NCBI GenBank assembly: GCA_003164495.1
Contig: PLTN01000167.1
Coordinates: 110,955 to 174,954 of the forward strand
From: Vulcanimicrobiota bacterium
Lineage (GTDB): Bacteria > Vulcanimicrobiota > Vulcanimicrobiia > Vulcanimicrobiales > Vulcanimicrobiaceae
Length of the DNA stretch: 64,000 nt
Reading direction: 5' to 3'
Shown: positions 28,753 through 37,109 of the stretch, in pieces
Layout: each line of letters begins with the position of its first letter
Position numbering within the stretch: position 1 is the stretch's first letter
Notes under the pieces: model-generated
What the model was told of the DNA's origin: nothing
The model's database searches: none
What the model saw: only the letters and a program-made list of their open reading frames with translations
Translations under genes and position numbers: made by a program

Positions 28753-29109
28753 ATGTTGGACCGCACGCGCTTCGATCGGTCTGCCGGGCGGATGACGCGT
28801 GGCACCATGGTTCGCGGCGTGACCGCGCTCTTCGGGGCGGGTCTCGACATAGCGGCGGGCGGCGGGCCTTCATCGGCCGTGATGCCGGATCCGGTGAACA
28901 TCGCCCTCAACCACGACGCGTTCAACCTCCCGATCTTCGTCGCGATCGACAAGGGGTATTTCGCGCAGCAGAACCTCGACGTCCGCGTCCAAAAGATCAG
29001 CGGTTCGACGATCACGCAACTCCCTTCGCTGGCTCGCGGATCGATCGACATCGCACCGATCGGGCTCGGCCCCGGGTTCTTCAATCAGTACGAACTGAAG
29101 ATCCGCTAG
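28753..29109 (+). pseudogene. truncated SBP remnant (N-terminal about 100 residues of NMT1/SsuA-like SBP only)
   Basis: PVNIALNHDAFNLPIFVAIDKGYFAQQNLDVRVQKISGSTITQLPSLARGSIDIAPIGLGPGFFNQYELKIR* resembles an SBP N-lobe; full-length paralogs here are about 310-335 aa. Confidence 0.65.
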
Positions 29110-29112
29110 GCC

Positions 29113-29583
29113 ATGGCTGGGAAACTCCACGACTATTTCTGCAGCGTCGCCGATGCCCGTTTTGTCATGCGTAAGGCCACTCGGATCGTCGACGAACTGG
29201 CGAAGCAGCGCGGTCTCGATCCGCTCGAACATCAGGCGCTCATTCAAATTTACGGCGCGCGGACGGACGTCTTGGTTCGCACCGTGGCCGAGCGGCTTGA
29301 TGTTTCGCCCACGTTCGCTTCGAAACTGGTGAAGGCGCTGGTTGTCGCCAAGCTCGTTACCTACCATGACAGCCCGACGGATTTACGCGCATCGCTCGTG
29401 CGGGCAAGCGCGCAAGGCGTGCGGCTCTTGCGAGAGATCGACGCCGAGGTTCGGCTCCAAGTGAATGCGTTCACCCGAAGCCTGCCGCCGGAGAGCAAGA
29501 GCGCGGCGCTGGCCATCTTCGCCTTTTACGTCCAAGGCGCCAAAGCCGTCCGGGTAACCAGGAAGCGCAAGATAGGTGCCTAA
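29113..29583 (+). CDS. MarR family transcriptional regulator
   Basis: wHTH: LDPLEHQALIQIYGARTDVLVRTVAERLDVSPTFASKLVKALVVAKLVTYHDSPTDLRASLV. Confidence 0.7.
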   Translation: MAGKLHDYFCSVADARFVMRKATRIVDELAKQRGLDPLEHQALIQIYGARTDVLVRTVAERLDVSPTFASKLVKALVVAKLVTYHDSPTDLRASLVRASAQGVRLLREIDAEVRLQVNAFTRSLPPESKSAALAIFAFYVQGAKAVRVTRKRKIGA

Positions 29584-29607
29584 AATAGTGTACTAAAGTC
29601 ACCTATT
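29584..29607. promoter_or_regulatory. Candidate MarR operator (imperfect palindrome)
   Basis: AATAGTGTAC-TAAA-GTCACCTATT, 7/10 symmetric positions, between MarR stop and hydroxylase start. Confidence 0.35.
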
Positions 29608-29626
29608 TGATTCGAGGAGATTCGAT

Positions 29627-31099
29627 ATGCGGTCAGGCTCCGACTACCTCGCATCCATAAAGGATGACGGACGTCAGGTCTATATCGACGGAGCTTGCGT
29701 TCGTGATGTCACCGGGCATCCGGCCTTCCGTGAAGCGACCCGCTCGATTGCCGGACTCTACGACCTCATCGCCGAGCCTGCGAATCGCGAACTTCTCACG
29801 TTTCCGTCGCCGCTGACGGGAGAACCCGTCAGCTTGGCATACCTGATCCCGCGCTCGCGCGAAGACCTGACGACGCGGCGCAAGGCGCTGTGGCGGCTGG
29901 CCGAAGAGTCGTTCGGCTATATGGGACGCACGCCCGAACACGTCGCCTCTTTTTTCACGGCGTTCGCGGGCGCACCGAGCGTGTGGGCCAAGACGAAGCC
30001 CGTGTACTACGAAAATGTCGTCAAGTTCTACGAGAAGATGCGCGACGAGAGTCTGTACGTAGCCTATACGATCGTGCCCCCGCAGATCGATCGCTCGAAG
30101 CCCGCGCACAAGCAGGCCGACCCCACGCTGTACGCGGGAGTCGTCGAAGAGAAGCAGGACGGCATCGTCATCAAGGGCGCGCAGATGCTCGGCACCGGCG
30201 CGGCGCTGGCGGACTACATCCATCTGAGCTGCATTCATCCGCTGCAGCCGGGTGACGAAAATTACGCCATTTCGGTCGCTATACCGTGCAATGCCCCCGG
30301 CGTTCGAATCTATTCGCGCCGCTCGTACGCCGAAGGCGCGACCAGTATGTTCGACTATCCGCTCGCCTCACGCTTTGACGAGACCGACGCGTTGCTGGTC
30401 TACGACAACGTCTTCGTGCCATGGGAGCACGTATTCATCTATAAGGATATCGCGCTCACCCGCGCGTCGTTCTTCGAATCGTCGGCGCATCTCCTCGGCA
30501 ACAATCAGGCCCAGATCCGCTTCGCCGTTAAGATGAAGTTCTTGGCGGGACTCGTTCGGACGGTTGCCGAGACCACGGGCTCGATTGCGCTTCCGCCGGT
30601 TCAGGGAGCGCTCGGAGATATCGCATCGCTTGCGGCGCTGGTCGAAGGCCTCGTTCTTGCGCAAGAGGCGCATTGCAAGGTCGATGCCGACGGGCTCGTG
30701 CGCCCCGGAGCGCAAGAGCAGTATTCCCAGATGGTGTTACAGCCGGAGCTGCACAACCGCATGCTCAACGCCATTCGGGATCTGGTCGGGGGCGGTGTTA
30801 TCCAACTGCCGTCGTCGGTTGCCGATTTTGCGAATCCCGAGATTGCGGCCGATATCGAGCGCTACATCCAGTCTCCCGGCGCTCCGGCAAAGGAGCGCGT
30901 CAAGCTCATGAAGCTCGTCTGGGACGCGCTCGGTTCGGAATTCGCCGGCCGGCATGCTCAGTACGAAATGTTCTACGCCGGCGCGCCCTTCGTCACCAAA
31001 GGACATATGTATCGCAACTACGACTTCGCCGGGGCGAAAGCGCTGGTCCAGCGCGCGTTGGACGGGTACGGTCTCGACGGCCGAAGCCCCGAGTCCTGA
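29627..31099 (+). CDS. 4-hydroxyphenylacetate 3-monooxygenase oxygenase (HpaB)-family flavin-dependent hydroxylase
   Basis: MRSGSDYLASIKDDGRQVYIDGACVRDVTGHPAFR...; FDETDALLVYDNVFVPWEHVFIYKD; HpaB family architecture. Confidence 0.88.
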   Translation: MRSGSDYLASIKDDGRQVYIDGACVRDVTGHPAFREATRSIAGLYDLIAEPANRELLTFPSPLTGEPVSLAYLIPRSREDLTTRRKALWRLAEESFGYMGRTPEHVASFFTAFAGAPSVWAKTKPVYYENVVKFYEKMRDESLYVAYTIVPPQIDRSKPAHKQADPTLYAGVVEEKQDGIVIKGAQMLGTGAALADYIHLSCIHPLQPGDENYAISVAIPCNAPGVRIYSRRSYAEGATSMFDYPLASRFDETDALLVYDNVFVPWEHVFIYKDIALTRASFFESSAHLLGNNQAQIRFAVKMKFLAGLVRTVAETTGSIALPPVQGALGDIASLAALVEGLVLAQEAHCKVDADGLVRPGAQEQYSQMVLQPELHNRMLNAIRDLVGGGVIQLPSSVADFANPEIAADIERYIQSPGAPAKERVKLMKLVWDALGSEFAGRHAQYEMFYAGAPFVTKGHMYRNYDFAGAKALVQRALDGYGLDGRSPES

Positions 31100-31108
31100 A
31101 TCGCTTCT

Positions 31109-31255
31109 ATGGCGCCGATGGCGATAAGCTGGGCGTACGAGAGCGCGCGAATGCGAGGGTTTTTCTTCGACGGGATCTACCAAAACTACGAGCTCGGCTA
31201 CCAGCTCGAAGACCCCTTGGTGGGCAACCACCCGAAACCGAAAAAGAATACCTAG
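31109..31255 (+). CDS. short ORF or gene remnant (48 aa), uncertain
   Basis: MAPMAISWAYESARMRGFFFDGIYQNYELGYQLEDPLVGNHPKPKKNT*; protein-like composition, stop overlaps convergent SDR stop. Confidence 0.3.
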   Translation: MAPMAISWAYESARMRGFFFDGIYQNYELGYQLEDPLVGNHPKPKKNT

Positions 31256-32001
31256 TGGAAGGTGTTGCCGCCGTCGATCGTCAGGGCTTGGCCCGTCATG
31301 AAGCTCGAGTCGCTTGAGGCGAGGAACGCGACGGTCCCGACAAGATCGTCGGGCACGCTCACCCGTTTGATGCTTTGGCTGCGGAGCAATTGGTCGTAGC
31401 GGTCCGGCTCATCGACCGTGCGCTCGACTTCCGTTCGCGTCAACCCCGGCATGATGCAGTTGACGCGAATGTTCATTTCGCCGAGCTCTCGGGCGGCCGA
31501 GCGCGTCAAGCCCACGACGGCCCCCTTCGAGGCGTCATAGTGCGCGAAACCGGGTACGCCTGAGAGAAACGTATTCGACGAAACGTAGATGATGCTGCCG
31601 CTGCCTTGATCGCGCATCGCCGGAAAGACGGCTTTCATCATCAACCACATGCCGCGCACGTTCACGCCGAATACGCGGTCCCACTCGGCGACCTCGATTT
31701 CCCAGAGCGGCCGCCGTACGAGGTCCGCAAAGATCGCCGCATCGTTCACGAGGACATCGATACGGCCGTAGTTCTCGAGCGCGTGCTCGACACAGCTTGC
31801 GCAAGTAGCCTCATCTGCAACGTCCGTCCGAACGGCGACGGCCTCGCCGCCGGCGGTAATGATCTCATCGCATACGAGCCGAGCCTGCGCGAGGTTGAGG
31901 TCTGCGATGAGGATGCGAAAGCCGTCGCGCGCGAGCCGCAGCGCGATGGCACGGCCGATGCCCCGCGCAGCACCCGTAACGATCGCAGCCGATCTTTCCA
32001 C
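31252..32001 (-). CDS. SDR family NAD(P)-dependent oxidoreductase
   Basis: TGAARGIGRAIALRLA; YDASKGAVVGLTRSAA; SFMTGQALTIDGG. Confidence 0.9.
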   Translation of the reverse strand: MERSAAIVTGAARGIGRAIALRLARDGFRILIADLNLAQARLVCDEIITAGGEAVAVRTDVADEATCASCVEHALENYGRIDVLVNDAAIFADLVRRPLWEIEVAEWDRVFGVNVRGMWLMMKAVFPAMRDQGSGSIIYVSSNTFLSGVPGFAHYDASKGAVVGLTRSAARELGEMNIRVNCIMPGLTRTEVERTVDEPDRYDQLLRSQSIKRVSVPDDLVGTVAFLASSDSSFMTGQALTIDGGNTFH

Positions 32002-32951
32002 TACCGGGGTCGGAACACGAGGTCCGATGCCGTGAACGGTTGGAACCCCTGGTACTTCGCGAGCACGTTAATCCACGGCTGGATCTGCGCGTCGACGATC
32101 TTGTCGGTGAACGTCGCGCGATGAACCTGCGTTATGAGCTGAGGGTCCACCTGAAGCTTGCTCGCCACGATCGGAACGACTTTATCCGGATTGGCGTTGG
32201 CCCATACCGCAGCTTGGTCCATTGCGCGTGCGAAGCGCGCGACGAGGTCGGGATGTCCGTTGGCCCAGCTCGACGTCGCATACCACGCGCTGGCGAGATA
32301 TGCGGGTGCGATCGCATCGTCGCCGGTCGTCAGCAGCTTCACCTGCCCCTTCTTCGTGGCGATCGTGAAGAACGGCTCGACCAGGTAGCTTGCGTCGGCG
32401 CGGCCCGCGGCGAGTGCATCCCCGACCACCGGAAACGGCACCTCGACAAACTTCACCGTCGTTGAATCGCCCCCGTTCTTATCGATCCACGCGCGCGGTA
32501 GAAACTCGGCCTGCGTTCCGAGGCCCGATACCGCGAAGGTCTTGCCGTTGAAGTCGCGAGCGTTCTTGATCGTCGAGTTTGCCGGCACGACGATGCCGCC
32601 CTGAAAGACCCCGTTCGCGATGATCCCGGAAGGCGCAATGATGACGATCGGAATGCCCTTGGTGTGAGCGACGATCAGCGTTGTGATGGTCGAATAGCCG
32701 ATGTCGTAGGTCCCCGACAGCAGCGCTTGCATGATGACCGGACTCGTCGGGATCACGCTGATGTCGAGTGCGATTCCGGCCTTCTGCAAGTAACCGTTCT
32801 GGTCAGCGTAATACGGCTGGCACGACGGCTCGATTGGGAGCATTCCTACCTTCACCGTCGGCAAGTCGGCGGCGCGGGCGAGTCTGGGGAAGAAGGGGGC
32901 CGTCACGGCCGCGCCCATGGCAAGTGCAGCATCACGTCGGTTCAATCGCAT
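32001..32951 (-). CDS. ABC transporter substrate-binding protein, NMT1/THI5-like (SBP-11)
   Basis: Tat-like signal peptide RLNRRDAALAMGAAV; DFNGKTFAVSGLGTQAEFLPRAWIDKNGGDSTTVKFVEVP. Confidence 0.87.
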   Translation of the reverse strand: MRLNRRDAALAMGAAVTAPFFPRLARAADLPTVKVGMLPIEPSCQPYYADQNGYLQKAGIALDISVIPTSPVIMQALLSGTYDIGYSTITTLIVAHTKGIPIVIIAPSGIIANGVFQGGIVVPANSTIKNARDFNGKTFAVSGLGTQAEFLPRAWIDKNGGDSTTVKFVEVPFPVVGDALAAGRADASYLVEPFFTIATKKGQVKLLTTGDDAIAPAYLASAWYATSSWANGHPDLVARFARAMDQAAVWANANPDKVVPIVASKLQVDPQLITQVHRATFTDKIVDAQIQPWINVLAKYQGFQPFTASDLVFRPR

Positions 32952-32984
32952 AAGAACGTCCTCCAAGATAGCCGGGTCCCGGCG

Positions 32985-34010
32985 CTATGCAAGCGCTTCA
33001 CGGTGAATCTCGAGCAGCGGCCGGATCGTTTCCGGCGCGCGGCGCCCGAAGCCGCATTCGGTTCCGATGCCGTAGCCGGTAGCATGCCGGTCGGCGGTCG
33101 CCATACGCCGCCGCGTTCCCTCGACGCCGTCCGTATAGTGCACGAGTCCGAGATAGAGTTCGGTCTCCGGTGCCAGCGCGAGATCGTGCAACGGTTCGAA
33201 GTAGGCGTCGTCATCGCGGTCGCGTGGAACCGGAATGTGGAGAAACTGAAACGGACGGTCGAGCGCAGCCCGCAGCCGGTTGGCCATGTCGACCATGGTC
33301 GACGTGTCTTTCGGCTCGACCGAATGACGGTGCTCCATATCGCCGTAGCAAAAATGGTAGCCGAGGTGCGCGCCGGCCGGAACGCGGTTTCCGACTTGCG
33401 CGATGCGGGCGATCAGTGCGTCGCGCGAATCGTCCATCTGGCTTGCGCGCCATCCTTCGGGGACCAGCATTTCCATGACGCAGTCAAACTGGATCGCGAG
33501 GTCCTCGTGGGGCACCGCTGCGGCGATGTCATCGATCTCCAGGAGCAGACGCTGCATGTATCCCGGCTCGACGCGGGATCGCTCGGAGCCGGCAATCAGT
33601 ACGAACAGGAATGCCAGTGGGCTCGGGATGCAAACGAGGAACCGCGCGCCGCGCGGGATGACTCCACGCTCGCGTAGGGCGCAAAACGTCCGGTACGATG
33701 CCGCAGCGTTCTCGGCGTAACCAAGCGGTTCAAAGCGCACGTCTTCCGGAGCGACGCCGTCCTTGAGCTTGTAGAACACGCGCTCGGTTTGCGCGACGCT
33801 GTGGTTGATGACCACCGGACGGCTCGCGGTCGTCTCGAACTGCGGATGGTCGACCAGCGAGTGCATCTGCCACTGCACCCACTCCTTGCGCCCACCGGTC
33901 TCGCCGTCCGGATAACGCTTCAGGTGATCGCCTAGCATTTCACCCGTCACGCGAAACACTTCATCCGCGTCCGAGAGCGGGACACTGCCGACGAGATGGA
34001 CGAATCGCAT
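32985..34010 (-). CDS. cobalamin-independent methionine synthase (MetE)-like / UROD-MetE superfamily protein
   Basis: MRFVHLVGSVPLSDADEVFRVTGEMLGDHLKRYPDGETGGRKEWV; barrel-like pattern and C-terminal GYGIGTECGFGRR. Confidence 0.5.
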   Translation of the reverse strand: MRFVHLVGSVPLSDADEVFRVTGEMLGDHLKRYPDGETGGRKEWVQWQMHSLVDHPQFETTASRPVVINHSVAQTERVFYKLKDGVAPEDVRFEPLGYAENAAASYRTFCALRERGVIPRGARFLVCIPSPLAFLFVLIAGSERSRVEPGYMQRLLLEIDDIAAAVPHEDLAIQFDCVMEMLVPEGWRASQMDDSRDALIARIAQVGNRVPAGAHLGYHFCYGDMEHRHSVEPKDTSTMVDMANRLRAALDRPFQFLHIPVPRDRDDDAYFEPLHDLALAPETELYLGLVHYTDGVEGTRRRMATADRHATGYGIGTECGFGRRAPETIRPLLEIHREALA

Positions 34011-34068
34011 CAGCTATCCTTATGGGGTCCCCGCCCGGGCGACTCCTTGGCTGACCCATGGATCATGG

Positions 34069-35079
34069 TTAGGCGCTCGGTTTCCAGCGCTCGGCGTCAA
34101 GCTGTGCCGTTGCCGCCCGCAGTGGCCGGAAGTCGTAGATCTTGTCGAGCGCCGGGACCTGATCTTTCGGCACCCCGTTGAGCGACGCGCGGAGATCGAC
34201 GTCGGAACGGCTCAAGTCGTCCGAAACCGCGAGATCCGGCGATAACGATTTCAGCATGTTGTCGTAGTCGGTCGACTGAGCGTGCGCGTCCGGCGGCGTC
34301 TTCTGGTACTTTGCCGTGAAGGCAATCGACTGCGCTTTGAAGGTGCGGAAATAGCGCGTCCCTTTGACGAGCGCGCGCAGCAAACTCTTTAGGACGTCCG
34401 GGCTGCCGGTGAGGAATTTTCCGGAAACGACCATACCGTTGTACGGCATGTAGACTTTGCGGTAGTAGTCGAAAACGACGTGTGCGTTTTTGAACTGACC
34501 GGAGTCTCTCATGCGGTCGCTGTCGGTCGAATCGAGAACGACTGCCGGGAGGGCGTTCGAAACGAGCGCGGCAGCGATGGTGTTGCTGAAGCCGAGCGGC
34601 GAGTAGCCGACCGAGTCGGGCGGAATACCCGCGTTTTGCAGCGCGAGTCGCGTGCCGATCTCGAACGTGTCGCCGCGAGTGGCGATCCCGACCGACTTCC
34701 CCTTGAGGTCACTGAGGCTGTGGATCTCGGGATTGGCCCACAGCTGGTAATTGGGCGTGTCCTGAAAGACAAGGACGATTCGCAGGTCCGCGCCGCGCAC
34801 GATGGCCGACAAGGCCGACGCGCTCGACGCGCTCGCATCGACCGTGCCGGAGAGCAGCGCGGGCGTCGCGGTCCCGCCGCCGGCATACACGAACTCGACG
34901 TCGAGGCCCTCGGCCGCAAAGTAGCCCTTTTCTTGGGCGATGAAATACGCGGCTTCGTTGGATTCCGTTGCCGGTAACGTGATTTTGAGTTTCTGCGCCG
35001 CGCGGCCGGGCTGTGCGATCATAACGGATGCGGACATCGCGGCGGTCGCCGCGAGCCAGTCTCGACGAGAAAGCGTCAC
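34069..35079 (-). CDS. ABC transporter substrate-binding protein, SsuA/TauA-like (SBP-12, most divergent)
   Basis: Tat-like signal MTLSRRDWLAATAAM; AAYFIAQEKGYFAAEGLDVEFVYAGGGTATPALLSGTVDAS. Confidence 0.85.
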   Translation of the reverse strand: MTLSRRDWLAATAAMSASVMIAQPGRAAQKLKITLPATESNEAAYFIAQEKGYFAAEGLDVEFVYAGGGTATPALLSGTVDASASSASALSAIVRGADLRIVLVFQDTPNYQLWANPEIHSLSDLKGKSVGIATRGDTFEIGTRLALQNAGIPPDSVGYSPLGFSNTIAAALVSNALPAVVLDSTDSDRMRDSGQFKNAHVVFDYYRKVYMPYNGMVVSGKFLTGSPDVLKSLLRALVKGTRYFRTFKAQSIAFTAKYQKTPPDAHAQSTDYDNMLKSLSPDLAVSDDLSRSDVDLRASLNGVPKDQVPALDKIYDFRPLRAATAQLDAERWKPSA

Positions 35080-35201
35080 TGCAACACCTTTTACGTATTC
35101 TTACGAGGAAGGCGGGCGGCATTCTCGTTGACTCTCGGCAACCCCTGGACCGGCCGGCCGCGCGGAACGATTATGTCACGTGCCGCGGGTGAGCGCGATC
35201 G

Positions 35202-35957
35202 TCAATGGGGTGCGACTATTGTGACATCCGCGACTGAAGCTTTCACGAAAGATTCGCCTACCGGTGGCGATTCCGTCAGCACCCGCATAAAGATCCGCGA
35301 CCGGTTCTTGACGTCCAGTTTGCGCATGACGCTCTGAACGTGGTCGCTCACCGTTGCCGCGCTGATAGCCAGACCCGTAGCGATTTCGGCATTGCTCAGA
35401 CCATCGATGAGCGAAGCGAGTACCTCGTGTTCGCGGTAGGTGAGTCCGAAACGCCGTTTTGCTTGAAAGTAGGCTGACCGTGCATCGATCGTTGAGGTGC
35501 GCCTATACGCGGTCGTTTCCGTGACGGTGCAAAGCAATAAGTCCGAACCGGTGATGCGCATCAATGTGATCGATAGCGGCACGCGGTGCCCATCCTTGTG
35601 GAAGTGCTCCGTCTGAAACGTCGTAGCGAGCTTGTCGATGGTAAAGGCCGACATCGCTGAGGCGGTCTTCGGCTTCCAATCGTCCGGTGTGAAGGCGATC
35701 CAGTTTATATTGCTCAGCTCGGCCCTGGCCCAACCATGGATTTTGAGATACGCGTCGTTTGCGTCATGAATTTTTCCTGCTAAATCGCCGATCGCGACAC
35801 CGATTTGACTAACACGACGGTCCGCACTCATAACTCCAGTGCCGAGTGCGGCAGCAGCGTCACGATTTGCGTCAGCGTACCAAGAGATCGCCATCTTCTT
35901 ATGGGCCATTCCTTCAAGGTACTCCGCGTTGGTGAAGAACTTGCGAAGGGTTCGCAT
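35202..35957 (-). CDS. PAS-LuxR family transcriptional regulator
   Basis: PAS-like DANDAYLKIHGWARAELSNINWIAFTPDDW; LuxR HTH LTYREHEVLASLIDGLSNAEIATGLAISAATVSDHVQSVMRKLDVKNRSRIFMRVL. Confidence 0.85.
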   Translation of the reverse strand: MRTLRKFFTNAEYLEGMAHKKMAISWYADANRDAAAALGTGVMSADRRVSQIGVAIGDLAGKIHDANDAYLKIHGWARAELSNINWIAFTPDDWKPKTASAMSAFTIDKLATTFQTEHFHKDGHRVPLSITLMRITGSDLLLCTVTETTAYRRTSTIDARSAYFQAKRRFGLTYREHEVLASLIDGLSNAEIATGLAISAATVSDHVQSVMRKLDVKNRSRIFMRVLTESPPVGESFVKASVADVTIVAPH

Positions 35958-36032
35958 AATAACGCTTTACAAAGATAGCTGGTATGAACCATAGCCCCTA
36001 GTACGTCTAGATAGTATGGACAAATAGTACTC

Positions 36033-36374
36033 CTAGACGGCCACGAACGCGATGGCGTACGGGTGCTCGTCATCGCCTTCGCGCAGCCGCGCATCGGCAG
36101 CAACGAGCGCATTTGCGGGCGAGTAACTGTAACGCAGGGAGGTCGCGATTGCGTCGGCGAGGAGCGCGGATAATCGCGCGCGCGCGGGGCCGTGACCGGT
36201 GACGTCGATGACGACGAGCGCGATGCGCTCTGCGCTGAACGGCAACAGCAACGTCTGGTCGCCGCAAGGCCCAGCTTGCGCGAAGGCGGCGCGCTCGGCG
36301 TGCCACGTTCGCAGGCTCGGCGGCAGCGGCGGCACGGGAGGGTGGATGCCCGGCGGTGTGTACGGCCGGCTCAC
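36033..36374 (-). pseudogene. truncated SpoIIE/PP2C-like phosphatase domain
   Basis: GDQTLLLPFSAERIALVVIDVTGHGPARARLSALLADAIATSLRYS, ends after about 113 aa; ATGA overlap with upstream regulator. Confidence 0.45.
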
Positions 36375-37006
36375 GCCAGTCCGTTGCGGATCGCGTAGAT
36401 CGCCGCCTGCGTCCGCGCAGTCACCTGGATCTTGGAGAAGATCCGGGTGATGTGATTCTTCACCGTCTTTTCCGCCAACACGAGTTGCGCGCCGATTTCT
36501 TTATTCGAGAGACCAAACGCAATGAGGCGGATGATCTCACCCTCTCGGATCGACAGCTCGTCCATCGCCGGCGCTCCAGCTCGTAACCGGCGCAGCAACT
36601 CACCCGCCAGACGAGGATCGAAATATGTCTCTCCGCGGCAGACGGATTTGCATGCCCGGATGAATTCGGCCGGCAACACGTCTTTTACGATATAGCCGTC
36701 GACGCCGGAAGCGACGCATCGTTGCATCGTAAGCTGAAGCGCACAAGAGGTCAGAACCACGATCTTCGTGTGCGGTGAAGCACGCTTCGAGATCTCGACG
36801 ATGCTGTTGATGTCATCGAAGGTATCGAGATCGATCAGCAACAGATCGGGGCGTTGAGTTGCCAGCATGGCCTCGTCGACATCGCGCTGGTCGCTGAGGA
36901 CATCCAACTCACCGTCGGCAGTCAGGAGAGCGGACAGCGCCTTGCCGATGATTATTTGTCTTGCAACAAGCAGTACGCGAAAGCAGTCCGCTTTCATACC
37001 GATCAT
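36371..37006 (-). CDS. NarL/FixJ-type response regulator (copy A), atypical receiver
   Basis: LuxR HTH LSIREGEIIRLIAFGLSNKEIGAQLVLAEKTVKNHITRIFSKIQVTARTQAAIYA; receiver lacks N-terminal acidic pair (FRVLLVARQIII). Confidence 0.87.
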   Translation of the reverse strand: MIGMKADCFRVLLVARQIIIGKALSALLTADGELDVLSDQRDVDEAMLATQRPDLLLIDLDTFDDINSIVEISKRASPHTKIVVLTSCALQLTMQRCVASGVDGYIVKDVLPAEFIRACKSVCRGETYFDPRLAGELLRRLRAGAPAMDELSIREGEIIRLIAFGLSNKEIGAQLVLAEKTVKNHITRIFSKIQVTARTQAAIYAIRNGLA

Positions 37007-37109
37007 GGTCAGGCCTCGATTCCTTTTTACGTTAGGCGAGCGAGCGCTTGAACCAGTGTAACGTAACGATTTCTAGAAATTGTGAATGTTATGCAGTCTT
37101 ACGCGAGCT

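Noticed and set aside
36003-36040. TAGTAC/GTCTAG repeats upstream of the PAS-LuxR gene
   Set aside because: Short repeated words in an AT-richer promoter region; spacing irregular, not enough to call an operator
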